Shown here piece by piece: positions 48,040 through 59,528 of a stretch of DNA of 64,000 nucleotides. The stretch comes from Physella acuta (lineage: Eukaryota; Mollusca; Gastropoda; Physidae): contig NW_026732015.1 of the NCBI RefSeq assembly GCF_028476545.1, positions 184,501 through 248,500 on the forward strand, written 5' to 3'. Position numbers and translations under genes: made by a program. Positions within the stretch are counted from its first letter, which is position 1; every line of letters starts with the position of its first letter. The notes below the pieces were generated by a model. The model saw only the letters and a program-made list of their open reading frames with translations. It was not told where the DNA came from and made no database searches.

Positions 48040-51000
48040 CATGTATATGCATCTTTTGCATGCAGTACGTTGTGTATTTGAAGATACTTAAATCAAACAT
48101 TTTTGTCTGTCAATTCGCTAGACCCCATCTTTAACCCTACAAGCCACTCAATCCTTGAATTAAACGAACAAGCAACAGACAACATCCACCAACACGCTAC
48201 AGGCGTCAACATCACACGGGAGGGGATCAAGATCAGATACTCAGGTGGGTTTTTAAATAATGTGAGACAACTTTAGTGTCAAATATCAAATTAAAAGAGG
48301 TCAAGGGCAGATACACAGGTGGAAACAACTTTTATTTATAGATAACAACTTCGATTTCTTCGTACAATTAATTCATTTCGCATATAACCTTTATTGTATT
48401 TACCACATATTGAAGCTGAAACGATAACATATTGCTTTTATGTGTCTTATTAGAAATTAATACGTGCCCAGACATTAGAATAAAGTTATTTTATATTAGT
48501 GTGGCTTATAATGTCAATTATTGCAATATTTGCAGTAATATATGCACATTATTAATGTCCGTAATGTTTGGGGCCGAATTTTTCCATCTCCTCTCAGAAG
48601 ATGAATCGTCTCTTGTGCGTCCAACAAACAGGATGCCAGACCGCATACCGTGTCTCGCCGATGTTCTGTTTTGGACCATCTGCTCACACATTGCCACCTG
48701 TGTCCATTTATATCTGCTTACCTTAGGTCCAGTTTACAGACACTTGTGAATATATTAGTAGTGTTACCTGCACCTGTAAGATCTACACAATTGTGAGGGT
48801 GTCAGGGATCCCAAAGAAAGCACAACACGATACTATTATAGAATTCTTTATTTCACCATCTCAAGTCCTCCGGTCACAAAATACACCTCCTTGCTTTGAC
48901 ACTCAACCTTCAACTGCCGTCCGCATTCATCCCTACACACCCCCTTTCTCCCGCTCACAACACAGCCACTGTCACCCGACCAGTCGCTTCCCTTGTACCC
49001 TCGTTCACTCCGTACAACAACATACACGTCAACACACCCGGCCTCGCGTCTCACTACATGCTACATACACACACTCAGTGATCCGTTCCACGTATTCACC
49101 GTACATACACATTACATCACCACATACCCTCCATCTGTCCCTAGCTGATGCAATCAGCGGAATTAACAAGAAAAAAAACCAATAACTCAACACAATATGT
49201 ATATATACAAAACTACTATGTTAACAGTTTCAATGGGACTGTTAAGTGGTCCCTCCAAAGACTTTCCGTAAGTCTGTAGTACACAGAATAGACGCACCAT
49301 ATCAGACTTGTACTCTGTAAAATACATCTAGTACAAAAACATGGCATCATGTACATATTACATTCCAGAAAATAGCTACATAGTAACCCTGTATAGAACA
49401 GTTGAAATATGTTAAAACATCACACACAAACGACAACCGATCGTTGACTCGGCACCCCCAGTGGCATACTTTTGTTGGGTACACTCCACCTTCAGTCTCT
49501 GTAAGAATATCATCATTTACATTTCTCGTATATAACAATTAACAATACACATACATACGACAAAAAACCTTAACAAAAGGATACCGGTATTTGTTTTAAA
49601 CTTTGGATACGACGTCTATTTTCCTCTCCTTCGGTACAACTTGTCGAAAGACGCCATGCTACATACTGTATATTGTATAACAAATGTCTTACACGTGTGT
49701 TGTCTCACCGCCGTCTTGTTGTGTGCTCCGTCCCAGACTGTGACCAGATCAAATGTCACCTTACCGCTGCATTAGAATGATAGTTGTGTGGTATGGTCTC
49801 TCTCCCGATATCATTCCCGATGATTACGTCGAATGATCCCCGTTCGAATACTAAGGCTCGTACTTGTCCCGTCACATACGGTGATTTAATGTTTATCAGT
49901 GCTATCGGTAGGCGTATGACCGTGCCACCAAACACCTCTACCATTTTCCATTCACCCGTGTATTGGTGCTGTTCGACGTAGCTACTTTTTACAGCAATAG
50001 TAGAGCAACCCGTGTCTCTAACCGCCTCTACCGTATGAGCTCCCACATTCACCATTAGTGTTGGTATTTTCGGTGTGATCTGTAGTAACGGTGCTTGTTC
50101 TACTCCCTCATTATCTGGGCTACTGTTGTGGTTGTTGTAATCATTGTTATGATTTCCGTCCTGCCCCGGTCTACGTTGTTGGCTGTAATACCCGCGTGTC
50201 GCAGGAGTGTTTGAGTCCCTGGGGTATTCCTGACCCGCAGCCTGGTTATTGACCCCAGCGTTTGAATGTCTATGTGGACAGTTCCTAATCATGTGACCCT
50301 GTTGTTGGCAGTTAAAACACCTCCCAACGTATCTTGTGCCGTTGGTTTGTGTTCCATATCTCCTTGGCCGTCGATTGTCATCTCTGTGGTTTCCTGCCTC
50401 TAGGCCAACGTACTCCGCTGTACCGCCTGTCGCCTTCGCATAGAAGATTGACTCATATTCTGATTCATTATTAGATAATGGTCTATCCGGGTGTGCAATT
50501 ATGTACTTTTGGCAGTGTTCAGTAAGGTCTTTCAGAGTGGTTGGCTTTCTTTCCTGTATGTAACTTAGTAACTGCTTATCTACTGAATTTGATATTTTAT
50601 CAATCAAGATGAATTCAATTATACTCTCCACGTTCATCTCCACTCTAGCCGTTTCTAGCCACTTCATAAACGTGGTTTTTAGATCCAGCACGTAGTTTTT
50701 GAAGTCCTCAGCTTTGGATGGTAGTCTGTTGTGGAATTTTTTCCTATACGAGTCTTCATTATGTAAGAAGAACTCAAGGAGGGTTTCCTTTAATATTCTG
50801 TAGTCCTTCATGTCACCCTCACTCAGGCCCTGACATGCATCCAATGCCTTCCCTCCTATCAAGACAAGGAGTTGAGTTCCCCACTGCGTATCGCTCAAGC
50901 TTGTCGTCCTCGCCACTGTCTCGAATCTCCTGATATACGCATCTATGTTTTCCGAATCTTCATGAAATTTCGGCAACTTTGATAGGATATTTTGATGGCT

Positions 51001-53969
51001 CCCGTCTATGTGTGGTATGTCTTTCATACTTTCATGCTTCATTCGTGCCAGTTCGAATTCCTGCTCCTGCTTCATCCTTTCGAGTTCTATCTTCATTTTT
51101 TCGTTCTCTATCCTTGCTTCTGTCTCCATCTTTTCTTGTTCCATCTTCATTCTTTCTCTTTCCCTTCTGCACCATCTGTCCCTCCTTTCTTCATTCTCAT
51201 TCAGTCTTTTCTCCACCCACTCGTCCAACTTCTCTCCCTCGTATCCGTTGCTTCTACCCAGGCTATACATCTCTGGCAAACTAACAGGTCCCTCCATGTT
51301 TCTGTTAGATAATTTATCTAATTCACAAATTCAAAAAGTGCCACTTACAGGAGGTCTGTTGGTACGACAGCAGATACACGTCTATTACCCAGTTTTGGGT
51401 GCCGCAGCTCCACCAAATATGTGAGGGTGTCAGGGATCCCAAAGAAAGCACAACACGATACTATTATAGAATTCTTTATTTCACCATCTCAAGTCCTCCG
51501 GTCACAAAATACACCTCCTTGCTTTGACACTCAACCTTCAACTGCCGTCCGCATTCATCCCTACACACCCCCTTTCTCCCGCTCACAACACAGCCACTGT
51601 CACCCGACCAGTCGCTTCCCTTGTACCCTCGTTCACTCCGTACAACAACATACACGTCAACACACCCGGCCTCGCGTCTCACTACATGCTACATACACAC
51701 ACTCAGTGATCCGTTCCACGTATTCACCGTACATACACATTACATCACCACAACAATAACGATAGAGTTGAATGCTCACTACGGAGGCGCTGTACCACAT
51801 CATCTTGGTGTTCAAAAATCAGCTCCGAACAAAAAAATCAATATTCAAATCTTTGAGGGAGCGCTGGAGTTTCCTCTTTACTACGCGTAGGCCAAACTGG
51901 ACGTACAATGAAGAGATCGTGGGTTGCCTATACGTCATGATCCCCCTCTCGACCTTGCCGGTACATCCAGTGTTATACTAGGCAATACATTTGGTACCAA
52001 CTCAGTAACAGATGCTGCCTAAAGAAGACCAGAACTGGTACCAATATCGGCTATAGGGCTCCACTACTTATTTTTCCTGACGTTTTGCTCCTGAGGCATC
52101 TGGGCTTTAAATTAGAGTGTGCCCTCTATTACCTGAATCGCTTTACTAGGCGGACAGGCCGAATCTGCCCGAGGTTTACGATTATTTTTTGGCCCACGGT
52201 AGACGCAATTAACCCCTTCTCCTGTTAGCAAAGCAGTTTCATCGTGCTTTATGCCACACGTGGAGGCCGTGTGCTATACAAGGTTGTCAGAGTATTTTGA
52301 TACTCGCTTGTATATTAGAAGTATTTCTAAATAGCGAAAGCTTATTCCCACTGACACCATCGGCTATAACAACATTGAAACAAAAATTAATTTAAACATT
52401 TTTTAACTTTACGCGAATATATTCTAGAAATTCATAACATTTTACAAACATATCTAAATCAAATTAATTAAAATCAAGACACAATCTCTGTCAATATTTC
52501 GAATACACGAGTGCGAAATATGTTACTTAAATTATTTACCATAATTTCTTAATTTAAATGTTATATTAACATTTTATATTTTATTACATCTTTTCAATTG
52601 AAACAGTTGGAATTCACAAGTCTTTGAACAAAGTAATGATGAAAATATCAAAGCGAACCTGAGCTCAGTTGATTACGACACCTAAATAATTGTACTTCCT
52701 TTGTCTATTCCAGGCCTGTATTACGTGTACAGTAACGTTAACTTTAAACCTAACTCGACTCGGTATTCGGCTGATTTTCATTATCAGGTAAAATTCACTG
52801 AAATAATCTATTATTAACGTATGACTTGTTTTACATTGCCACATGTGCTATAAAATATATTAAACCTGTAGATGCTAATTTCGTTAATGAGTGTTTTATC
52901 AGCATGACTTTCCTTAATATTTTAATATATATCCACATAGTGATAGAAAATATCTGTTTTATACTGCCGGCATTTTCCAATCAACTATATGACCAATTTA
53001 ATATCAAACAAACATGTTATTTTGCTGTCATCCGGTGTTAGAGCCTTGTCGTGGCTTGGCAGCTTGTGTATCCTGACAACCCCCAGAGCTATACCAGCGG
53101 GAGTGTAAACTCCTGGTAGGTTCAACCAAGCTGGGTTATTTTGGCAAATTAACATCAATATCTAACTTTGTGCGTTGCCATTACATATACTTCATATGAT
53201 ATACACAATATGCGTTAACATTATTCAATATGATTGCACAACAGACTGTTGAATACGTTCCACAATCCAAAATGTTTAACAAATATATTTCCTCAGACGT
53301 GGTTCCAATACGTGCACAGACACTCAGCCACCAGCCCAGTGTTATCAGGTGTCTTGTTGAGGACAGTTCACACCTGCTGTAGCAACTGTACAGGTAGTCA
53401 GGAGACGGCTTATACAGGTGATTTTGGTGGGTTGTACGGTGTTAGCGGATAATAGAAATATAACAGACCTAACACACAACCAGATGTGATCTAAATCGAT
53501 ATCGATAAACAATGACAAAAAATGCAACGAAACAACTGCATCAAAATATATCAACAACGCTACAAGAAATAATATACACTTTACGGGTTCGAAACTATCT
53601 GAAGTGAGGCGGCAGACCAACAATGTTTACGACCTTACCTACCTGTACAACAGCTAACAATGTAATTTTAGGGTAGTGATACTGCATTGAATAAGCCATA
53701 TCCATCAATAAGTGCACTACATTAACTCCTTTATCTTCATACACTTCTAAATCACACTGTACAACTAGTAACTGTTTGTTTAAAAAAAAAACCGAGCTAT
53801 TCTATTTATGTTAAACAGCCACTGCCTAAAGCTTTAGATCATGTATTCATTAGGTGGCGTCTTCAATCTTCAGACAGGTGACCTAATTAGAGTTTGTGTG
53901 TCAGGTCAAGGTCTAGTGGACTTTGGGACAGGACTGACCTATCTTGGCCTTATTCTGATCAACTACTGA
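47160..53969 (+). CDS. TNF-superfamily ligand, six exons
   Basis: Exons, all with AG/GT borders and matching phases, are 47160-47254, 47878-47911 (or to 47929), 48122-48244, 52714-52787, 53297-53417 and 53854-53969 (TGA). Exon 1 holds an ATG at 47162 and one hydrophobic helix (SLLLSVVSLLVATGLA), giving a type II membrane protein; an earlier coding exon is possible because the reading frame enters open. The ectodomain shows the TNF homology signature: GVNITREGIKIRYSGLYYVY, then SNVNF, a TWFQYVHRH segment, VHTCCSNC, and the closing GGVFNLQTGDLIRVCVSG plus TYLGLILINY. The last block matches the conserved GGVF-L--GD---V-VS and T-Y-G--- strands. Two donors in exon 2 (GTAAGA, GTAAGG) give the right phase; a third (47961) would shift the frame. 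Expected to act as a trimeric, cleavable cytokine. The third intron carries a complete LTR element in antisense. Confidence 0.88.
47495..47559. repeat. (AT)n microsatellite in TNF intron 1
   Basis: About 60 bp of AT, preceded by ATGTATATATACATACATA variants. Confidence 0.95.
47968..48036. repeat. (AT)n microsatellite in TNF intron 2
   Basis: About 69 bp of AT starting only 40-56 bp after the exon 2 donors. Confidence 0.95.
48792..51752 (-). mobile_element. Young short LTR retrotransposon (Ty3/gypsy-like gag-protease type), looks whole
   Basis: LTRs of 333 bp lie at 48792-49124 and 51420-51752. They are identical by eye, with TGTGAGGGTGTC and CATCACCACA ends on the plus strand. The flanking target duplication is ACAAT on both sides (48787-48791, 51753-51757). 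The element reads on the minus strand: the 5' LTR is on the right, a TGGTGGAGCTGCGG primer-site candidate lies 4 bp inside, and a purine-rich GATGGAGGGTA lies before the 3' LTR. One gag-protease frame (49756-51297) occupies most of the 2.3-kb interior, and no reverse transcriptase or integrase is recognised. It would therefore depend on a full-length relative. Identical LTRs imply a very recent insertion. Confidence 0.95.
49756..51297 (-). CDS. gag: Gag-protease frame of the LTR element
   Basis: 513 residues. 25-95 is a charged coiled-coil rich in E, R, K and M. About 103-290 resembles the gypsy-type capsid (LPKFHEDSENIDAYIRRFE, then a GGKALDAC region and FFLHNEDSYRKKF). A CCHC zinc knuckle has Cys327, Cys330, His335 and Cys340. 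About 415-505 looks like a retropepsin: hydrophobic lead, DTG at 428-430 and DVIIGNDIG near 490-498. Its product would form the particle shell and bind element RNA in the cytoplasm. Treated as a mobile-element relic, not a host gene. Confidence 0.9.
   Translation of the reverse strand: MEGPVSLPEMYSLGRSNGYEGEKLDEWVEKRLNENEERRDRWCRRERERMKMEQEKMETEARIENEKMKIELERMKQEQEFELARMKHESMKDIPHIDGSHQNILSKLPKFHEDSENIDAYIRRFETVARTTSLSDTQWGTQLLVLIGGKALDACQGLSEGDMKDYRILKETLLEFFLHNEDSYRKKFHNRLPSKAEDFKNYVLDLKTTFMKWLETARVEMNVESIIEFILIDKISNSVDKQLLSYIQERKPTTLKDLTEHCQKYIIAHPDRPLSNNESEYESIFYAKATGGTAEYVGLEAGNHRDDNRRPRRYGTQTNGTRYVGRCFNCQQQGHMIRNCPHRHSNAGVNNQAAGQEYPRDSNTPATRGYYSQQRRPGQDGNHNNDYNNHNSSPDNEGVEQAPLLQITPKIPTLMVNVGAHTVEAVRDTGCSTIAVKSSYVEQHQYTGEWKMVEVFGGTVIRLPIALINIKSPYVTGQVRALVFERGSFDVIIGNDIGRETIPHNYHSNAAVR
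51758..52713. other. Remainder of TNF intron 3
   Basis: I see no clear exon. 51760-52220 is GC-richer than the rest and may be an older repeat; 52330-52700 is AT-rich. Confidence 0.4.
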
Positions 53970-54046
53970 CATATATCGGTATGTTACTTTGAGTATTGAT
54001 AAACAAGTTTTACTAAATGGACCATAAGTATGTCAACATTACATAG

Positions 54047-54186
54047 GTAATTAGTAATAAAACAGATAGTATTAGTTACCTCACAAGTTAAAGACAGTTA
54101 CAAGTACTATGTCGAAACGTCCATAGTACTTGTAACTGTCTTTAACTTGTGAGGTAACTAATACTATCTGTTTTATTACTAATTAC
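54047..54186. repeat. Perfect inverted repeat: 65-bp arms, 10-nt loop, in the TNF 3' UTR region
   Basis: The left arm 54047-54111 is the exact complement of 54122-54186 (65 of 65). The loop is TCGAAACGTC. It begins 77 bp after the TNF stop codon. The 13-mer CATTACATAGGTA occurs at 54037-54049 and again at 54218-54230, so the hairpin plus about 31 bp looks like an insertion with a target duplication. An AATAAA (54056-54061) lies in the left arm and another at 54246, so the hairpin is transcribed if the distal signal is used. Confidence 0.95.
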
Positions 54187-54239
54187 ATTAACCTCACTGC
54201 AGCTACCATTTGTTGTTCATTACATAGGTATTAGATTCA

Positions 54240-54985
54240 ATAGTCAATAAAACAATCTATAAAAATATTGAACACAGTTAAAAAAAACATAGCGAAGGTT
54301 TAAAAACTTGCTTTGTTCTTTTCTCTTACTACAATAGTTTAATCCTTAATGTCCTAAATGAAATGTGCCCAGTCAGCTGGTAGCTACATCTGTTTTTACT
54401 TTCATAAAGAAACGAAAAGTTAGGTAGAGCTCAAACAACTCAACTCAACAAAATTAGCTGTTTATTCAAACTTTGTCCTCGACATAATTATGGGTTTAGT
54501 AGATTCTGTTTCAAATGTTGAATACATATGAATAATACGAATAGTTTGTATGTGATTACACCAATCTATACACGTGTGTAGATACCAAATAAATAAACAC
54601 TGGTGAAATGACAGGTAAATATTGCGTCAAGTACTCGTCTTTTATATCGTCCTGGTAAGTGTTTAAATATCGATTTTTAGAAAGATTTCGTAAGATGTTT
54701 TTTATCTGGTGGGGGTTGGGGGTGAAAAGAATGGAGTCACTGTAATCATTCGAAAAGGGTTTAGAGGAACGGCACTTAATATACTGGGGACTGGCGCTTG
54801 AGTTGGACCCCGCTAAAGTATGTATTTTCTAAACATTATTTTTTTCTTTTTTTTTTTGTCGTTGGACCATGGAACAACAGTAGGCCCGGTAGAAGAAAAC
54901 GAATCAAAATATTTTTCCGGTAATGTCCATTTATTTTCTTTCTAGGTAGAAAAATATAGTTTAAACAAAACATGATATTAATGTG
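54240..54985. other. No gene seen
   Basis: AT-rich downstream sequence with an AATAAA at 54246; T-runs at 54838-54860. Confidence 0.4.
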
Positions 54986-54989
54986 GCAG

Positions 54990-55935
54990 CCGAATAGTTT
55001 GGTGCTGATGAAGTCCTTTTTTTGAAAATTTTGTAGCTTTATTTTATTTTAATTTTTGTTATTTTACTGCGTGATGGAGATAGCTGGAGGTTGTAGAAAA
55101 TTATAGATGCTACGTGTTTCAAGGTTTAGTAGCTAAAAATTTTTTTGAAGATCAAGGTGAAATAGATCTACACACTTTAGTCAAATTCCGAGAACAATCA
55201 TGGCCATACAAAGTGTTTACCTGTAAACCAATTTACCATTGAACATTTGCCTTTTAAATTAACTTGACAAAGATTTGTGTACATCCTAAAAGCCCTGGCT
55301 GACCTAACTGTCAGGATAAGTTGACCAGTCCAGACAGACCAGAGTTTGTACCAGGCACTAAAGATCCATATCCTTGCTAAAACACCAGGGGACAGAACTC
55401 ACTGAGGACAGGGACGGGGATGATATGGGGGGTGTTCAAGAGCACAGAGAGAGAAGATGGCAGGACTTGTCCTGAATGTGACCACTCGGACACACCCAGC
55501 AAAGTGTGGTGGGAGGTTGGTGTGCAGACATTAATGGGTAAAAGGTGGTTACAACAGATACTGAAAGAGACTGGTGTGTGTTGTGGTGAGTGACACATGA
55601 GCTAAAAAACTGGAGGTTATGAGTAAACGATTTAATGGTCTACATGACAAAGTGAAAAATATTAGTGTTGTAGAGATTGGGACAAGCTGACCATTATAGT
55701 GTCACATCCTCATGGCTGTTCTAAGCAGGTCTCTGTAGGTCACTGGGTACACAGGCAGGTGGTGTGGGGTATAAGCACCAGGTACACGTAAACAACGTGT
55801 ACCTGTCCAGGTAGCAGTGGGGCTCAGGTCTACAGACTTTGGTGTGGCAGGCATAAACATCCCCAAAGTGGAGCTACAACTAACCTTAACTCTGGTGGAT
55901 TAAATTATAGCGGGATGATGTTGGACTGAGATTTG
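54990..55935 (+). pseudogene. Broken relative of the PA-clan-like gene at 34435-35916
   Basis: Plus-strand sequence follows the other gene's intron end and last exon in order. TGCTGATGAAGTCC matches its intron. Then come the counterparts of ALADLTVR, SPDRPEFVP, CPECDHSDTPSKVWWEV, IIVSHPHGCSKQVSVGHWVH and CTCPGSSGA. Several frameshifts and stops interrupt it, the segment carrying the catalytic His (THVVFD) is lost, and the region around the Asp motif is largely replaced. Intron sequence is retained, so it arose by DNA duplication rather than retrocopying. It is followed at 55940-56005 by one diverged unit of the 44-bp repeat seen behind the intact gene. Confidence 0.85.
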
Positions 55936-56009
55936 TAGTTGTCTGCTCTTGTATAAAATGTAAAAAACAACCATGGCGTCAGTTGGGTGTCTCTCTTTTC
56001 TAGAGTGTT

Positions 56010-56448
56010 AACAAGCTTGGCCTATGGCTTTAAAAGATTTTACAATAATATTATTATTCTAGACTATACTTAAGACTAACTCTTAATTAATTATAAGTAT
56101 TGGTACATTCTAATAGACAGATAAGTTATGGGAAGTTGTAAAACTTGCAAGTTGTCTTGGTTTTTGTGTGTGTTTGAGCGTGTGAGACACAAAAAAAAAA
56201 GATTTTGTGAACATGTTTTATAAATATAAATGTAAATAAAGATAATTTTTGCTCCTTCATCTATTCGTAAATTTGTATGAATTTTAATCAAATCGAATCT
56301 TGCAATTAAGTTTGCATGTCACGTCTTTCAATATAGACGATTAACTTTGGAGCTAGTAGCTCTCAATATTGGCACTGAGTTTTGGACTAAGTGACTTTAA
56401 ATATTGCCGCTTTCTCTTTTTGTCCGTCTTTTTTATTTATTCCGTCTT
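56010..56448. other. No gene seen
   Basis: AT-rich spacer. Confidence 0.4.
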
Positions 56449-57657
56449 TCTACAATTTAAAACCATATTGGCGATTGTTTTACGAACTAGATTCCTTGAA
56501 TGACTGTTTTGTTACAATTAAATTCAAGCTTTGTTAAAGTACATAATTCACAAAGCATAAAGTTTAATTATGGGATTGTTAGGTGCTTAACTATTAATTT
56601 ATTTAACGTCACACCCAGATTCTTTCTGGATTGGTCTCAGGACTGATGAACAAAAATAAAACTATAAAAGACAACTAAAACAGCAACTCTAAATAAACTC
56701 GCTAACTAATGTCTAGGGTAAAATGTAAAAATAAAAGGAGTTCCTGACTTTAATAGACTTTTAATCAGAAACGTAACAAGCTTAACTAATAAAATACAAT
56801 GAATGAAATATATAATAATATTTACAACCCATATGACTTGTTCAAGAATAACACATACACCTCAAACTAAGACTAACACTTGATAAGTTACCTAATAAAT
56901 TAACACAACCTACACTAGGAAAATAAGAATACAAAAATACAGAATACATTTGAACTTAAGTTAATTGCTGCCTAGTTTAAATATAACAACATGGATGCCT
57001 TGGGTTCTTTTCCTCTCTGTGGGTGTGTCTTGCCTCGTGTACTGAAATTCTAATTTTTATATTTCTATCACCAAAGGATTATGGGATATCGACACAAAGT
57101 TCAAGGACTATTTTTTTTTTGGGGGGGGGGGGGGGGAAGGGGGTTCAAAACACGAGTAACACGAGCACAGTTGTGAACACCCTCACATGAGTCTGGTGGA
57201 AAATTACGTCGTTAAATAAATGGGAGCTCAAGGCCATTTGAGTATTAATACATTTAAACTATTAAAAATACCAAAGTAGATCAAAGGATAAAAAATATAA
57301 ATCATCAAGGTTAATCAAAATATAGAAGTTTAAAAGTATCTGTGTTAAATAATAGAAGTCATAAAACATAAAGGTATATATATAGAAGTCATAAAACATG
57401 TAGCCTAATTAAGGAATATAATTTATAAAAGATCAAATTGATTTGAGGAATGTAATTTATAAAACATCAAAGTTATTTAAGGAATGGAATTTATAAAACA
57501 TCAAGTAAATCTAAAAATATAAAACATGCATATTTTAAAATAAAGTTATATGCTCATGAATATGTATTAAAATTAAGATTAAGCGTTAATCAGTCATTAC
57601 ATCAATTTATATCTTACACACACTAAAATCGAACGACATATGAATTTTAAAATTGTT
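56449..57657 (+). repeat. 1.2-kb direct duplication, copy 1, containing LTR-like sequence
   Basis: Aligns in the same order with 59948-60947 over nearly its whole length. About 190 bp at 56575-56765 is present only here. The stretch 56577-57187 begins TGTTAGGTGC and ends CACCCTCACA, as an LTR would; it may be a solo LTR fossil. 57270-57530 repeats GGAATGTAATTTATAAAACATCAAAG units of about 27-30 bp. Confidence 0.7.
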
Positions 57658-57659
57658 TT

Positions 57660-58575
57660 GGGGTGTGTGTGCGGGGGGGGGGGGGGGGGGGAGCACCCCC
57701 CTCCCAAGAAGAGTTGTCTGAAAGAAACTCTAAATGCGACTTTTGTCATGAATGTGATTAGGTGCATGGTTTAGGGATATGCCTATGACTATATTTAGTA
57801 TAAATTAAAGTACCTATTCTGGATACAATCTGTTTTCAGTGTCATTTTTCGTTTCCGGTTAAACTGAATTAAGGTGGTGATTTTGGTTTTGGTTTTAGTT
57901 TAGAGAAAATAGACAACACTATCAACCTAGCGCCCGTTGTATCCATCCTCAATGGGCCATTTTTCTCGTGTCTTATATTTATTGTATAAGCTTATATTTA
58001 TCGTATAACAGCGATAAACATAAAAAAAAACCACTGGAAACCTCACAATAAAATAAAATCTAGCTGCGCTTCTTTAATTATTTGCCCTTTCTTAGTCTGT
58101 AGTATACATTCAGACGTGGAATCAACAATCGTATTTAACCATGTTTTTTATACGTTTATAAATGATTTTAGTAATATCTTAATTACATTATAATGACAAA
58201 ATTAAAGGCATATGACTTATTGTAAAATCATTTAAAAAATTAGATTTTCTTGCATTGTTATTGAAAATATGTATCTAAAAAGCTTGAACCAGGTTGCTGT
58301 ATTATTAACTAAAATATAATTACAAGCTTTTAAAAAAAAATTACAAATACACAATTGTTGTCAACAAAAATAAAACGAGAATTATCTCCCCTAAACTCTC
58401 TCAACTCTATAATATATACTAGCCGTCCTGGCCAGGCCCTACACTGGCCTCTGTAAAAAACCTGTCTGCAAAGGACAATGATTTGTATGTTTATTAAGCA
58501 GCATATACCTGGCATTGCCCGGGTTTAGGAAATATATTACTTTTTAAATACACCCTAACCACAACGAACCAAAAC
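57660..58575. other. Poly-G tract and AT-rich sequence; remnant of dispersed repeat
   Basis: 57675-57691 is a G-run next to CACCCCCCTCCCAAGAAGAGTTGTCTGAAAGAAAC. That phrase resembles a stretch inside the piggyBac-like copies (about 13010-13055). 58418-58520 (ACTAGCCGTCCTGG...GGCATTGCCCGGG) looks like a dispersed repeat edge. Confidence 0.4.
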
Positions 58576-58579
58576 CAAA

Positions 58580-58800
58580 CCACCTCATGGTTGTTCTAAG
58601 CAGGTCTCTGTAGGTCACTAGGAACACAGACATGATGAGGTATATAGCTGGGCCAGGTACACGTATAAAACGTGTACCTGTCCAGGTAGCAGTGGGGCTC
58701 TAGTCTACAGTCTGGAGTTTGACTGGTCATGCTAACCCCACAATGGAGCTAACGCTGATGGATCGAAATATAGCTGGTTAGAAGTGAAAATGACTTGTAT
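58580..58800 (+). pseudogene. Second broken relative (3' end only) of the PA-clan-like gene
   Basis: CTCATGGTTGTTCTAAGCAGGTCTCTGTAGGTCACT matches the HPHGCSKQVSVGH region. ACGTGTACCTGTCCAGGTAGCAGTGGGGCT matches TCTCPGSSGA. The GLNYSG-like end follows, then a 3' flank with TGCACTCTTGTAAATAA. Only the C-terminal quarter remains, with frame breaks. Same strand as the copy at 54990, about 2.6 kb downstream. Confidence 0.8.
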
Positions 58801-58809
58801 TTGTGCACT

Positions 58810-59481
58810 CTTGTAAATAATTTTTAAAAACATAAAGTCCAATAGTTATCAAAACGCCTATTCATCTAATTGCTGGGTATTGGTTTTAATGAGAATAGTA
58901 CACCCAACATCTTAACTAAAGCAGATAGGGTCGAACGATATTGGTGCACACATGCCTAATATAGATGTCAGATAGTGAAGTGTGTTGATATTACTATTGG
59001 GTTGTTAAAGATATTTTCTTTATTGGTTTCAGTTTAACCATTTTTAAGCAATTATAAAGAAAAGAAAACAGCCTGATATCTGATAAAACTAAAACGGTTC
59101 CATATCCCTTCCATTTTTTTTTGTATTTTTATTTCTACTTTCTATGAAATCCATCGTCTTTGCATGTTTTGAAACACAAAATATATTTAAAACTAGAATT
59201 ATACTTGACGACATTGGTAGTTTTTACTGTAAATTTTTTGAAGTTATTTCGCTTTGTAGCAAAACTGCTACAACATGAAATGAAGGGTTAAAAAATATTC
59301 GAGTTACATGAACGCTTGCGGGAAGATGGTGCTGGGTGTTGACTTAGAGTTAACTTAAACGCATTAAAAAAAACCCATTATGAAAAATAAATACCAAAAT
59401 ATATACATTTTTAATAATATTGCTTTAATAATTTAGTTTAAAATACGGTTATTTATAATCTTGGTTTATTGTAAACTACCC

Positions 59482-59528
<47 letters not shown>

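Noticed and set aside
48432-48749. 105-residue plus-strand frame in TNF intron 3
   Set aside because: It is open by chance; no TNF motif, and its phase and borders do not fit between the flanking exons.
50979-51424. Overlapping plus-strand frames rich in F, S and L
   Set aside because: They are the antisense shadow of the gag coiled-coil region.
48793-51759. Frames starting MRVSGIPKKAQHD in both LTRs
   Set aside because: They lie wholly in the LTRs, on the strand opposite to the element's own gene, and are identical only because the LTRs are.
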